Below, in pieces: positions 9,531 to 17,411 of a DNA stretch of 64,000 nucleotides. A model generated the notes under the pieces. The model searched no databases, was not told the DNA's origin, and worked only from the letters and a program-made list of their open reading frames with translations. This stretch comes from Streptomyces sp. MUM 178J (GTDB taxonomy: Bacteria > Actinomycetota > Actinomycetes > Streptomycetales > Streptomycetaceae). The translations under genes were made by a program, and so were the position numbers. Each line of letters begins with the position of its first letter. The stretch's first letter is position 1. Location: assembly GCF_022414575.1 (NCBI RefSeq), contig NZ_JADWYQ010000001.1, positions 186,001 to 250,000 on the forward strand, written 5' to 3'.

Positions 9531-11942
9531 TCACAGGTCCCATACCCACACCCCGGCCACCCGCTCCCCGGGACGGCCGAGAAGCTTCTCCACGGTCTCG
9601 TACAGGGCCTGTTCGTTGTAGGTGGGCGGCAGTACGACCACCCCCGCGCGCCACGCCTGAAGATCGTGCCGCGCCTGCGCCTGCCAGGCGGGGCCCAGCT
9701 GCGGGACCCGTCCGGTGGCGCGCACGTCGTCGAGGAGGTTGGAGGTGTGGCGCGGGACGGCCCCGTAGATGCCGATGCGGTCCGGGCCCCACGGGCCGTT
9801 GAAGTAGCCCCCGGCGAGGGAGAAGCCGAGGCCCGACGAGGTCTGCCAGTGCAGGGCGTCCGCACTGCCCGGGTTGGGCAGCGGCACGGTCACCACCGAC
9901 TCTCCTTCAAAGACGTAACCGCGGTACGCGCCGTACGCGAAGAAGGCCGGGACCTCCGGCCGCTCCCGTACGGGATACGGGGTCGGCAGCACCGGCGCCA
10001 GCGCGGCCGCCAGCGCGGCACAGCCGACGGCGCGGTGCAACCGCACCGGCGTGGCGGCCAGCCGGTCGGCGGCCAGCGCCAGCAGCACGCCCAGCGCCGG
10101 GGCGCAGACCATCGCGACCCGGGACTCGATGACCGACTCGAACAGCGGCTGGTGGGCGAGCGCGCGCCAGGGCCCGGTCAGCACGATGTCCGTGTACGGG
10201 ATCCGGAAGCGCACCCCCAGCGAGAGCAGCGCGGCCGCCAGCGCCATGAACGTCACCGCCTTGACGACGGCCAGTTTCCACAGCCGGACGGCGATCGCGG
10301 CGGCGAGCGCGATCAGCGGCCAGCCGTAGAAGGCGTTCTGCTCGGTGCGGTTCATGGCGAGCGGGTCCGCGCCCGCGTCGGAGCCAGCGAGCGAGCGCCC
10401 GGCGAACTGGAGGAAGGCGAGAGGGCTGTTGCCGGTGTTGTCGCCGTGCAGCACGCCCGTATAGCTCTGCGGGCCGAAGAACTGCCAGCCCAGGGGAAAG
10501 GCGACCAGCGGCAGACAGACGGCGAGGGCTACCCCGAGGCCGCGCAGCAGGGGCCGCCACACGGCCCGCGCCACGTCCCTGCGAACGGCGGCGTAGGCGA
10601 GGGCGAACAGCAGCATGCCCATGGCGGCGAGCAGCAGCGGCTCCTCGCCGAGGAAGATCTGGTACGCGGCGAGCAGGCCCAGCAGCGTGCCGTCCCGTGC
10701 GATGCGCGGCCGTGGGTCGGCAAGCCGCAGCGCCCGGTCTGCGATCACCGGGATCAGGAACAGGGCGAGGAAGTTGGGGTGCGCGTTGCCATGGGAGATC
10801 ATCGGCGGCGCGAAGGCGGCGAAGGCCGCGCCGAGGGCGGCGGCGGGCCGGTTGCGGGTGACTCTTCGGACGAAGAGCCAGTACCAGGCGGCGGCGGTGG
10901 CGGCGAGGCCCAGGGTGAGGACGAGCGCCCAGGTGACCCTGGGCCCCAGCAGGAGCGTCACGGGGGTCAGCGGGACGGACAGTCCCAGCATGACGGTGTT
11001 GGCCATCAGGTTCACACCGTCGGGGTTGTTCTGCAGAGTGGTGAACAGCGGGTTTCTGAGGTGGCTGACGTTGTCGGCCGTGACCGCGAAGAACCACTCC
11101 CACTGGTTCTGGTCCTGTCCCGCGTCGGCGAGGTAGCCGCGGTCGAGGTCGGCCCAGAGGCCCTTGTAGAGCAGGACGGAGGCGAGGAGGAACAGCCCGG
11201 TGACGGCGAGGTCGGCGCGGCGGAGGCTCCGGGCCCGCAGGCGGGCGAGTTCGACGAGGACGCGGGCGTAGTCCAGCGGCCGGACCTTGGAACCGGGCTG
11301 GTGCGACCAGCGCACCGGGACCTCCGTGACGGGCCACCCCTGCCGGTGGAAGACCCGCAGTATCTCGACGTCGATGCCCCAGCCGTCGAGCCGCGACTCG
11401 GCGAACGCGGCGCGTGCCCGCTCCCCCTCGAGCAGCTTGAAGCCGCACTGGGTGTCGTGGATGCCGGGTACGGCGACGGCGCGTATCAGCCGGTTGCCCA
11501 GACGGCCGAGCCATTCGCGGCTGCGGCGCTGGTGCACCTCGATCCGGGCCCCGGGGTGGGCGCGCGAGCCGATCGCGGCGGCGCTGTCCTCGGCGGCGAG
11601 CTGCTTGTCGAGGTGGTCGAGCTCCTCGATGGGCGTGGCGAGATCGGCGTCCGTGATCAGCACCCGGCGGCCGTAGCTGGCCAGGACTCCGCGGCGCAGG
11701 GCGTCGCCCTTGCCGCGGTTGCGATGGCCGCTGATCAGCTGGATACGGGGCTCCTCGGCGGCGGCCTCGCGGGCGACCGACGCGGTGGCGTCGGTGGAGC
11801 CGTCGTCGACGACGATCAGCTCCCACTCGCCCCAGCGGCCGGGTTCGGCGCGCAGATGGGCGCAGATGGCGTCGAGGGTGGGGCGGAGCCGGGCTTCCTC
11901 GTTGTAGGCGGGTACGACGACGGACAGGTCGACGACGCTCAC
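9531..11942 (-). CDS. Glycosyltransferase: GT2 (ALG5-like) domain fused to multi-TM GT-C-like domain
   Basis: 803 residues. The N-terminal ~240 residues are a GT2 glycosyltransferase (VVPAYNEE, VVDDGSTDAT, the metal-binding ITDADLATP and DTQCGFKLLEG), most like dolichyl/polyprenyl-phosphate glucosyltransferases that charge a lipid carrier. The rest has about ten membrane segments and an outer domain near the C-terminus, like GT-C enzymes that take the sugar from the lipid carrier outside the membrane. One polypeptide could therefore make and use a polyprenyl-phosphate sugar. GTG 11942 overlaps the GntR-gene stop as GTGA, fixing the start and implying coupling. Acceptor unknown. Confidence 0.85.
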   Translation of the reverse strand: MSVVDLSVVVPAYNEEARLRPTLDAICAHLRAEPGRWGEWELIVVDDGSTDATASVAREAAAEEPRIQLISGHRNRGKGDALRRGVLASYGRRVLITDADLATPIEELDHLDKQLAAEDSAAAIGSRAHPGARIEVHQRRSREWLGRLGNRLIRAVAVPGIHDTQCGFKLLEGERARAAFAESRLDGWGIDVEILRVFHRQGWPVTEVPVRWSHQPGSKVRPLDYARVLVELARLRARSLRRADLAVTGLFLLASVLLYKGLWADLDRGYLADAGQDQNQWEWFFAVTADNVSHLRNPLFTTLQNNPDGVNLMANTVMLGLSVPLTPVTLLLGPRVTWALVLTLGLAATAAAWYWLFVRRVTRNRPAAALGAAFAAFAPPMISHGNAHPNFLALFLIPVIADRALRLADPRPRIARDGTLLGLLAAYQIFLGEEPLLLAAMGMLLFALAYAAVRRDVARAVWRPLLRGLGVALAVCLPLVAFPLGWQFFGPQSYTGVLHGDNTGNSPLAFLQFAGRSLAGSDAGADPLAMNRTEQNAFYGWPLIALAAAIAVRLWKLAVVKAVTFMALAAALLSLGVRFRIPYTDIVLTGPWRALAHQPLFESVIESRVAMVCAPALGVLLALAADRLAATPVRLHRAVGCAALAAALAPVLPTPYPVRERPEVPAFFAYGAYRGYVFEGESVVTVPLPNPGSADALHWQTSSGLGFSLAGGYFNGPWGPDRIGIYGAVPRHTSNLLDDVRATGRVPQLGPAWQAQARHDLQAWRAGVVVLPPTYNEQALYETVEKLLGRPGERVAGVWVWDL

Positions 11943-13057
11943 TGCTCGGTCGCCTCGCATGGATCGGCGACGGCGGGGCACGGCGGCGCGTCCGGCTCCT
12001 GTGTGCCGGTGACGGGCCCCGGCTGCCCGGCCGCCACCTGCGGGCCTCCGACGGCCGGGCCCGGCTCGGCGACCTGGACCGGCTCGGGGACCTGGACCAG
12101 CTCGGCGGCCGGGCCCGGACGGCTCCCCTGGCGCGGCGGCTCGACCGCCCCCGGGGCACCCGCGGCAGACCGACGCGACCCGGGCCCGGACTGCGCACCG
12201 GCAGACTGCCGCGTCCCGGGGCCGGACTGCGCAACCGCGGCAGAGCGACGCCGACCGGCCGCCTCACGGGAACCCCCGGAAACCTGACCCGGCTCGGCGA
12301 GCCCACCCGACTCCGCCGCCCCCGGGGCACCCGCAGCAGACTGACGCGCCCCGGGACCCGGCTGTCGTGCGTGCCGGGCCTCCAGGCAGTCCGCCCAGGC
12401 GAGGGCGTGGTCGTTATACGCCCGCACCACCGCCCCGGCCGTGGCGGCGTCCCCGCCGGCGACGGCGTCGATGAGCTCCTCGTGCCCGCTCCACAGCCAG
12501 TCGCACAGACTGGTGTCGCCCCGCAGATAGGGCACGGCGAAGACCCAGGACTGCACCCGCAGCCGGTGCAGGAAGTCACCGATGTAGCGGTTGGCGACGA
12601 TCGCGCCGAGCTCCCGCCAGAACCGCAGGTCGTAGCCGATGAGGATGTCCAGATCCCCGCCGCGGGCAGCTCGGGCGGCCTCCTCGGCCCGGCGGCGTAC
12701 GGACACCAGGGCCCGGCCCCGCGGGGCGGCGTCGGACCCGCGGCAGGCGAGTTCGCGGAAGAGGCCGTCCGCGATGAGGGCACGGGCCTCGACCATGCCG
12801 CGGTAGTCGTCCACGGAGAACCGGTGGACCTTGAAGCCCCGGTGCTGGTCGGAGTCGAGCAGCCCCTGGGCGCAGAGGTCGACGAGGGCCTCGCGGACGG
12901 GAGTGGACGAGACGCCGTACTGCTCGGCGATCTCCTTGACCGTGAACGCCTGTCCCGGCTGCAGCCGCCCCGCCAGAACCTCGTCGCGCAGCGCCTCGGC
13001 TATCTGCTGCCGCAAGGTGTTGCGGGTGACAGCGCTGGGGCTGCCGGTGCCGCGCAT
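11939..13057 (-). CDS. GntR/FadR-type regulator with long low-complexity tail
   Basis: 372 residues; ATG preceded by GGAGAAGGAG. Winged HTH at about residues 12-75 (IAEALRDEVLAGRLQPGQ, YGVSSTPVREAL) and an FCD effector domain to about 220. The last ~145 residues are Pro/Gly/Ala/Gln-rich with repeated GARQSAAGAPGA-like and EPVQVAEPG-like units, unusual for this family, whose members normally end near residue 230. The tail may be a disordered expansion. The gene is coupled to the glycosyltransferase, so a cell-envelope sugar function could be its target. Ligand unknown. Confidence 0.85.
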   Translation of the reverse strand: MRGTGSPSAVTRNTLRQQIAEALRDEVLAGRLQPGQAFTVKEIAEQYGVSSTPVREALVDLCAQGLLDSDQHRGFKVHRFSVDDYRGMVEARALIADGLFRELACRGSDAAPRGRALVSVRRRAEEAARAARGGDLDILIGYDLRFWRELGAIVANRYIGDFLHRLRVQSWVFAVPYLRGDTSLCDWLWSGHEELIDAVAGGDAATAGAVVRAYNDHALAWADCLEARHARQPGPGARQSAAGAPGAAESGGLAEPGQVSGGSREAAGRRRSAAVAQSGPGTRQSAGAQSGPGSRRSAAGAPGAVEPPRQGSRPGPAAELVQVPEPVQVAEPGPAVGGPQVAAGQPGPVTGTQEPDAPPCPAVADPCEATEQ

Positions 13058-13171
13058 CGTGGCGTTCTCCTTCTCCTTCTCCGCCGGTACCGGCGGCCGA
13101 GGTCTTCAGGTCCCCGACACGATAGGCCAGGGGCCGCGGCTACGGTCTACGACAGGGAGGAGGGTCACATC

Positions 13172-13705
13172 ATGCCGAACGGTTCGCCGGAGACCTTCGA
13201 GCCTGCGACGGGGGACGGGCCGGGGGCGCCTGGCGCGGCGCGGGCGGCCGAGGTGCGCACGGCCTTTGAATCGCTGCTCCAGATCCGCCGGCTGACCGGC
13301 GGGGGCGACACCTCGGCGCCCGCGCCCTGGGAGCGCTTCCGCATGGTCCGGGCCGTCTCCCTCGCGCTGGAGGCCTCCGGCTTCCCGCCCTCCGCCGTCG
13401 ACTCGTCCGGCCGCCGCACGGCCACCGGTTACCGTGTCCGCGCCGGCGACCGCCCCGCGCTCGTCCTCGTCGACTGGCTCGGCCCCCCGGGCAGCGCCGC
13501 CGCCCACGAGGAGACTCCCCGTCTCACCGCCTGCGCCGCGGCGCTCACGGACCTGGGCTGGGAGGCGCTGCTGTACAAGGGCCCGCGGGGCAGGCGGTTC
13601 CTGGAGGTGGGGATTCCCCCACCGTTCCCCCTGCGCCCTGCGGCACCGGGGGAGTCCCCCTTCCCGCAGCCAGGGGCAACCCCCCGGACCCCCGGTACGG
13701 CCTGA
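13172..13705 (+). CDS. Hypothetical protein, probably truncated by an inserted repeat
   Basis: 177 residues from ATG 13172 after a GGGAGGAGGG site. A soluble helical domain (TAFESLLQIRRLTGG, WERFRMVRAVSLALEASGFPPSAV) continues to GRRFLEVG. The last ~30 residues (Pro-rich) come from a short inverted-repeat-rich stretch (about 13606-13700) that looks like an intergenic repeat, not coding sequence. Beyond its stop, good coding signal resumes in other frames to about 13976. The ORF therefore looks like the front of a longer disrupted gene. No function recognised. Confidence 0.55.
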   Translation: MPNGSPETFEPATGDGPGAPGAARAAEVRTAFESLLQIRRLTGGGDTSAPAPWERFRMVRAVSLALEASGFPPSAVDSSGRRTATGYRVRAGDRPALVLVDWLGPPGSAAAHEETPRLTACAAALTDLGWEALLYKGPRGRRFLEVGIPPPFPLRPAAPGESPFPQPGATPRTPGTA

Positions 13706-13976
13706 GGGCCGGGTCCGCGTTCTCCCTCGTCCGCCGCCGCCGGACAGCCGAGTTCCAGCCCCTGGGGTCCGCCTCCGCGGAGTATCCGGGGATCGTCGAG
13801 CTGCCGGACGGCTCGACGTCGTTCACACCGTCGAACTGGACTGCCCGACGGCTCCGACCGTGGCCCGGCTGCGGCGTGACGGCGTTCCGCCGGGAATCGC
13901 GGCGGCCGTCCATGCCGTACGCCACTTCACGGAGTGGGGCGCGGACGGACTCCTCGCAACGGTGTGGAACCCAAGG
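13706..13976 (+). pseudogene. Frameshifted coding remnant after the hypothetical gene
   Basis: Two consecutive frames show Streptomyces-like coding. First, from about 13705, SAFSLVRRRRTAEFQPLG... to DGSTSFT at about 13830. Then, one frame over, VELDCPTAPTVARLRRDG ... VRHFTEWGADGLLATVWNP to about 13971. No start codon with a ribosome site precedes either. They read as the continuation of the gene at 13172 after a repeat insertion plus a frameshift, or as a separate decayed gene. Confidence 0.5.
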
Positions 13977-14019
13977 CGAGGCCGTACGAGGGGCACAGTG
14001 TGCCCTTCGTACGGCCTCG
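13977..14019. terminator. Bidirectional hairpin between convergent genes
   Basis: Near-perfect 20-bp inverted repeat (CGAGGCCGTACGAGGGGCAC against its complement, one mismatch) with a three-base centre. It lies between the plus-strand remnant and the minus-strand aminotransferase. Confidence 0.65.
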
Positions 14020-14079
14020 ACCGCTCGTACGGCCTCGACCGCTCGTACGGCCTCGACCGCTCGTACGGCCTCGACCGCT
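14008..14079. repeat. Four tandem 18-bp repeats (terminator-arm copies)
   Basis: Four exact head-to-tail copies of CGTACGGCCTCGACCGCT (14008-14025, 14026-14043, 14044-14061, 14062-14079). The first copy overlaps the right arm of the hairpin at 13977-14019, so the array seems to have grown from that arm. Every copy could pair with the single left arm. Confidence 0.9.
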
Positions 14080-14103
14080 GACGCGACAGGACGCCCTTCG
14101 GCT

Positions 14104-15477
14104 TCAGGCCGCCGTGGTGTGCTCGTCCGCCGCCGCCAGCGCCGCGTCCAGCGCCGCCAGGCCCTCCTTGGCCTCCGCCTCGGTGATGTTGCAGGCGGGG
14201 ACGGCGTGGGTGCGGTTCATGTTGACGAAGGGCCACAGGCCGTTCTTCTTGCAGGCGGCGGCGAACGCGGCCATCGGCGCGTTCGCCTCGCCCGAGGCGT
14301 TGTACGGGACCAGAGGCTCGCGGGTGGCACGGTCCCGGACCAGGTCCAGCGCCCAGAAGGCGCCCAGGCCGCGCACCTCGCCCACCGACGGGTGGCGCTC
14401 GGCCAGTTCGCGCAGCCCGGGGCCGAGAACCGTCTCGCCGATGCGGGCGGCGTGCTCGACGACGTTCTCCTCCGCCATGGCGTCGATGGTCGCGACGGCG
14501 GCGGCGCAGGCCAGCGGATGGCCGGAGTAGGTCAGCCCGCCGGGGTACGGCCGGTTCTCGAAGGTCTCGGCGATCGCGCCGGAGATCGCCACCCCGCCCA
14601 GCGGGACGTACCCGGAGTTCACGCCCTTGGCGAAGGTCAGCAGGTCGGGCACCACGTCGTAGTGGTCGGCGGCGAACCACGCGCCCGTGCGCCCGAAGCC
14701 CGCCATCACCTCGTCGAGGACGAAGACGATTCCGTACCGGTCGCAGATCTCCCGGACGCCCGCGAGATAGCCGGGCGGCGGGGGCATGATGCCGGCGGTC
14801 CCCGGGATCGTCTCCAGGACGACCGCCGCGATCGTGCCGGGCCCCTCGAAGGCGATCGTGTCCTCCAGGTGCGTCAGCGCCCGCGCGCACTCCTCCTCCT
14901 CGGTCGAGGAGTAGAAGGGCGAGCGGTAGAGGAACGGCCCCCAGAAGTGCACGACGCCCGCCGTGCCGCTGTCGGACGGCCAGCGCCGGGGGTCGCCCGT
15001 CACATTGATCGCCGTCGCGGTGCCGCCGTGGTACGAGCGGTATGCGGAGAGCACCTTGGGGCGGCCCGTGTGCAGCCGGGCCATCCGGATGGCGTTCTCG
15101 ACGGCCTCGGCTCCGCCGTTGGTGAAGAAGATCTTGTCGAGGTCGCCGGGCGTCCGCTCGGCGATCAGCCGGGCCGCCTCGGACCGCGCCTCCACCGCGA
15201 ATGCCGGTGCGAAGGTCGCCAGCTTCCCTGCCTGCTCCTGGATCGCGGCGACGATCTTCGGGTGCTGGTATCCGACGTTGGTGTAGACGAGACCGCTGGT
15301 GAAGTCGAGGTAGCGGTTGCCGTCGTAGTCCCAGAAGTACGAGCCCTCGGCGCCGGCGACGGCGAGCGGGTCGATCAGGCCCTGGGCGGACCAGGAGTGG
15401 AACACGTGCGCGCGGTCGGCGGCCTTCACCGCGGCGCCGGTACGCGGGTCGGCGTGGAGGTCGGCATGAGGGGTCAT
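14104..15477 (-). CDS. Class III PLP aminotransferase
   Basis: 457 residues. Class III (omega-type) aminotransferase: GGAEAVENAIRMARLHTG, the cofactor-contacting DEVMAGFGRTG and the lysine that binds PLP in FAKGVNSGYVPLGG are present. Closest in feel to the beta-alanine/taurine:pyruvate group rather than ornithine or GABA enzymes, but substrate cannot be fixed by eye. ATG 15477 gives the usual MTPHADLHADP-type N-terminus; the ribosome site is weak, and the reading frame stays open upstream without a better start. Divergent from the DJ-1/MarR operon, whose operators lie about 110 bases upstream. Confidence 0.85.
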   Translation of the reverse strand: MTPHADLHADPRTGAAVKAADRAHVFHSWSAQGLIDPLAVAGAEGSYFWDYDGNRYLDFTSGLVYTNVGYQHPKIVAAIQEQAGKLATFAPAFAVEARSEAARLIAERTPGDLDKIFFTNGGAEAVENAIRMARLHTGRPKVLSAYRSYHGGTATAINVTGDPRRWPSDSGTAGVVHFWGPFLYRSPFYSSTEEEECARALTHLEDTIAFEGPGTIAAVVLETIPGTAGIMPPPPGYLAGVREICDRYGIVFVLDEVMAGFGRTGAWFAADHYDVVPDLLTFAKGVNSGYVPLGGVAISGAIAETFENRPYPGGLTYSGHPLACAAAVATIDAMAEENVVEHAARIGETVLGPGLRELAERHPSVGEVRGLGAFWALDLVRDRATREPLVPYNASGEANAPMAAFAAACKKNGLWPFVNMNRTHAVPACNITEAEAKEGLAALDAALAAADEHTTAA

Positions 15478-15584
15478 GCGGCCCAGGGTAAGGACGCGCA
15501 GGCAGGGGCGGACATGGCCACCTTGTATGGCCTGGGCCACTTTCGTCGGCAGGGTGTCGGGCCGTCGCGGCCCGCCCGACAGGA

Positions 15585-15620
15585 TTGACAGCACACTGTC
15601 TAAGTGACAGCATGTTGTCA
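15585..15620 (+). promoter_or_regulatory. Promoter with two palindromic operators for the MarR regulator
   Basis: A consensus-like TTGACA (15585-15590) overlaps GACAG-N4-CTGTC (15587-15600), followed five bases later by TGACA-N6-TGTCA (15605-15620). The two sites sit 40-75 bases before the DJ-1-family start, where a repressor would block polymerase. Since the operon encodes a MarR protein, self-repression is the simplest reading. Confidence 0.6.
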
Positions 15621-15659
15621 TACCGAAGAGCGTCCAGGAGCACCCCCCGGGAGGACCCC

Positions 15660-16295
15660 ATGAGCACCCCTGCGCCGCAGGCCGCGGCATCGAAACCCGC
15701 AGCCGCGAAAACCGTCCATCTCGCCGTGTACGACACCTACGCCGACTGGGAGACCGGACACACCACAGCCCACCTCGCCCAGCACGGCTACACGGTCAAG
15801 ACCGTGGGCCCGGCCGCCGACCGCCCCGTCACCACCATGGGCGGCGTCCGCATCCAGCCCGACATGGCGCTCGCGGACCTCCGCCCCGAGGACAGCGCCC
15901 TACTCATCCTCACCGGCGCGACCCTGTGGGACACCGGCGACGACCTCGCACCCTTCGCCGCCAAAGCGCGGGAGTTCACCGAGGCGGCCGTCCCGGTCGC
16001 CGCCATCTGCGGCGCCACCGCCGGGCTCGCCCGCGAGGGGCTCCTCGACGACCGCGACCACACCAGCGCCGTCTCCTTCTATCTCGCCGCCACCGGCTAC
16101 CAGGGCGGCGACCGCTACCGGGACGCGGACGCCGTCCGCGACCGCGACGTCATCACCGCGGGCCCCACCGAGCCGGTCGCCTTCGCCCGCGAGGTCTTCG
16201 CCCTGCTCGGCGTGTACGAGGGCGAGAAGCTGGACGCCTGGTACCGGCTGTTCCACGACTCCGACCCGACCGCCTACGAGGTTCTCCAGGCATGA
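15660..16295 (+). CDS. DJ-1/PfpI family protein (class I amidotransferase-like)
   Basis: 211 residues. ATG 15660 with GGGAGGAC upstream; an in-frame ATG at 15612 lies inside the operator and lacks a site. The domain follows DJ-1/PfpI order: HLAVYDTYADWETG, the acidic DSALLILTGATLWD segment, and the nucleophile elbow AAICGATAGLA whose cysteine is the usual catalytic or oxidation-sensing residue. Such proteins act as glyoxalases, deglycases, amidases or redox sensors. Coupled by ATGA to the MarR gene, so probably induced with it by its ligand. Confidence 0.85.
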   Translation: MSTPAPQAAASKPAAAKTVHLAVYDTYADWETGHTTAHLAQHGYTVKTVGPAADRPVTTMGGVRIQPDMALADLRPEDSALLILTGATLWDTGDDLAPFAAKAREFTEAAVPVAAICGATAGLAREGLLDDRDHTSAVSFYLAATGYQGGDRYRDADAVRDRDVITAGPTEPVAFAREVFALLGVYEGEKLDAWYRLFHDSDPTAYEVLQA

Positions 16296-16798
16296 GCGAC
16301 CAGACCCCGCGCACACCCGACGTCCCGCACACACCCGACATCGGCACCCGGGCGGCCCAGGACCTGCTCACCCGCACCGCCCTGGGCGTCTTCCGGCTCA
16401 ACGGCCAGTTCCTCACCGTCTCCGAGGACCTGGCCCGCCCCGCCGGGCTCACCGCCGCCCGCTGGCAGGTGCTCGGAGCCGTACTGCGCCGTGCGCAGAC
16501 CGTCGCCGGGATCGCCCGCACCATGGGCATCACCCGCCAGAGCGTGCAGCGCATCGCCGATCTGCTGGTCGATCAGGGCCTGGCGGTGTACGCCCCCAAC
16601 CCCGCCCACCGCCGGGCCAAGCTCCTCCAGGCGACCCCCGAGGGCCGCGCGGCGGTCGAGCAGATCGGCCCCGGCCACGCCGACCTCGCCCACCGCCTCC
16701 GCGACGCCCTCGGCGGCCCGGACGCCTTCGCCGAGACGGCTCAGACGCTGGAACGGCTCTCCAGGGCCCTGGACACCCTCGCGGACGAGGACGGCTGA
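16292..16798 (+). CDS. MarR family regulator
   Basis: 168 residues. Winged HTH with TAARWQVLGAVL, VAGIARTMGITRQSVQRIADLLVDQGLAVY and the basic wing NPAHRRAKLLQATPEG. N-terminal ~25 residues are Pro/Thr-rich. ATG overlaps the DJ-1 stop (ATGA, 16292-16295). The paired palindromes at 15587-15620 are the probable targets. Effector unknown; MarR/DJ-1 pairs often respond to reactive electrophiles or oxidants. Confidence 0.9.
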   Translation: MSDQTPRTPDVPHTPDIGTRAAQDLLTRTALGVFRLNGQFLTVSEDLARPAGLTAARWQVLGAVLRRAQTVAGIARTMGITRQSVQRIADLLVDQGLAVYAPNPAHRRAKLLQATPEGRAAVEQIGPGHADLAHRLRDALGGPDAFAETAQTLERLSRALDTLADEDG

Positions 16799-16817
16799 AC
16801 CGCCCCGTCGCGCGGCG

Positions 16818-17126
16818 TCAGCATCGGACGGTGGCCTTCCAGGTTCCGATGCCCCGCGTCTCGTGGTAGAAGTAGCCGCCCTTCCTGATCGTCTTGCACT
16901 TGCTGTCCTTGCCCCACCGCATGACGACCTTCACACGCACCGACCTCTTGCACTTGTTGTGCACCTGCACGGTGTAGACGCTGGCCTGGTTGTAGGTGTG
17001 CGTCTTGACACAGCTGCTGACGCTCTTGCCCGGCGCGGCGTACGCGGGGCTCGACATGCCGACCACTCCGGCGCCGAGCACGGCGGTCGCCGCAACGGCG
17101 CTGGCAAGGGACTTCAGGTTCCTCAC
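16818..17126 (-). CDS. Small secreted basic protein, tendamistat-like cysteine pattern
   Basis: 102 residues. A clear Sec signal peptide ends in SSPAYA-A (cleavage near residue 30), leaving about 72 residues rich in Lys/Arg with four cysteines. Spacing is C-x19-C-x17-C-x24-C; the central CxxxVxVKVVxRW...C segment and the VRC end resemble the Streptomyces alpha-amylase inhibitor (tendamistat) fold, whose second-to-third spacing is also 17. The amylase-binding Trp-Arg-Tyr triad is absent, so it need not inhibit amylase. It converges with the MarR gene (19-base gap). Target unknown. Confidence 0.65.
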   Translation of the reverse strand: MRNLKSLASAVAATAVLGAGVVGMSSPAYAAPGKSVSSCVKTHTYNQASVYTVQVHNKCKRSVRVKVVMRWGKDSKCKTIRKGGYFYHETRGIGTWKATVRC

Positions 17127-17411
17127 AGGGTTCTCCTTCGACTTCGCTCACATCCGGCTCTGTGGATGCGGTCCCAGTAGGCCACGGGGGGCGGGCGGTT
17201 CCACTCCTCCGACCCCGGAATCTGGGACGTCCCAGCCCCTGACCTGCGGTGGAACATCGGCAGTTGGGACGGGCCGGGACGCCGTGGGCAACGCACACCG
17301 TCCGATCCGGCGTTCAGCGAAGATCGGTTAGGCTCGCTTTCCGGGCGTCGGACCGCGCCCCGGTGGACGGGAAGTGCGAAGGCCCGTGGCGACAGGGGGA
17401 TGTGACTCCGC

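Noticed and set aside
9666..12287. 873-codon plus-strand ORF opposite the glycosyltransferase/GntR genes
   Set aside because: Antisense frame kept open by high GC; its third positions lack the G/C bias and its protein is low-complexity, while the minus strand has clear domains.
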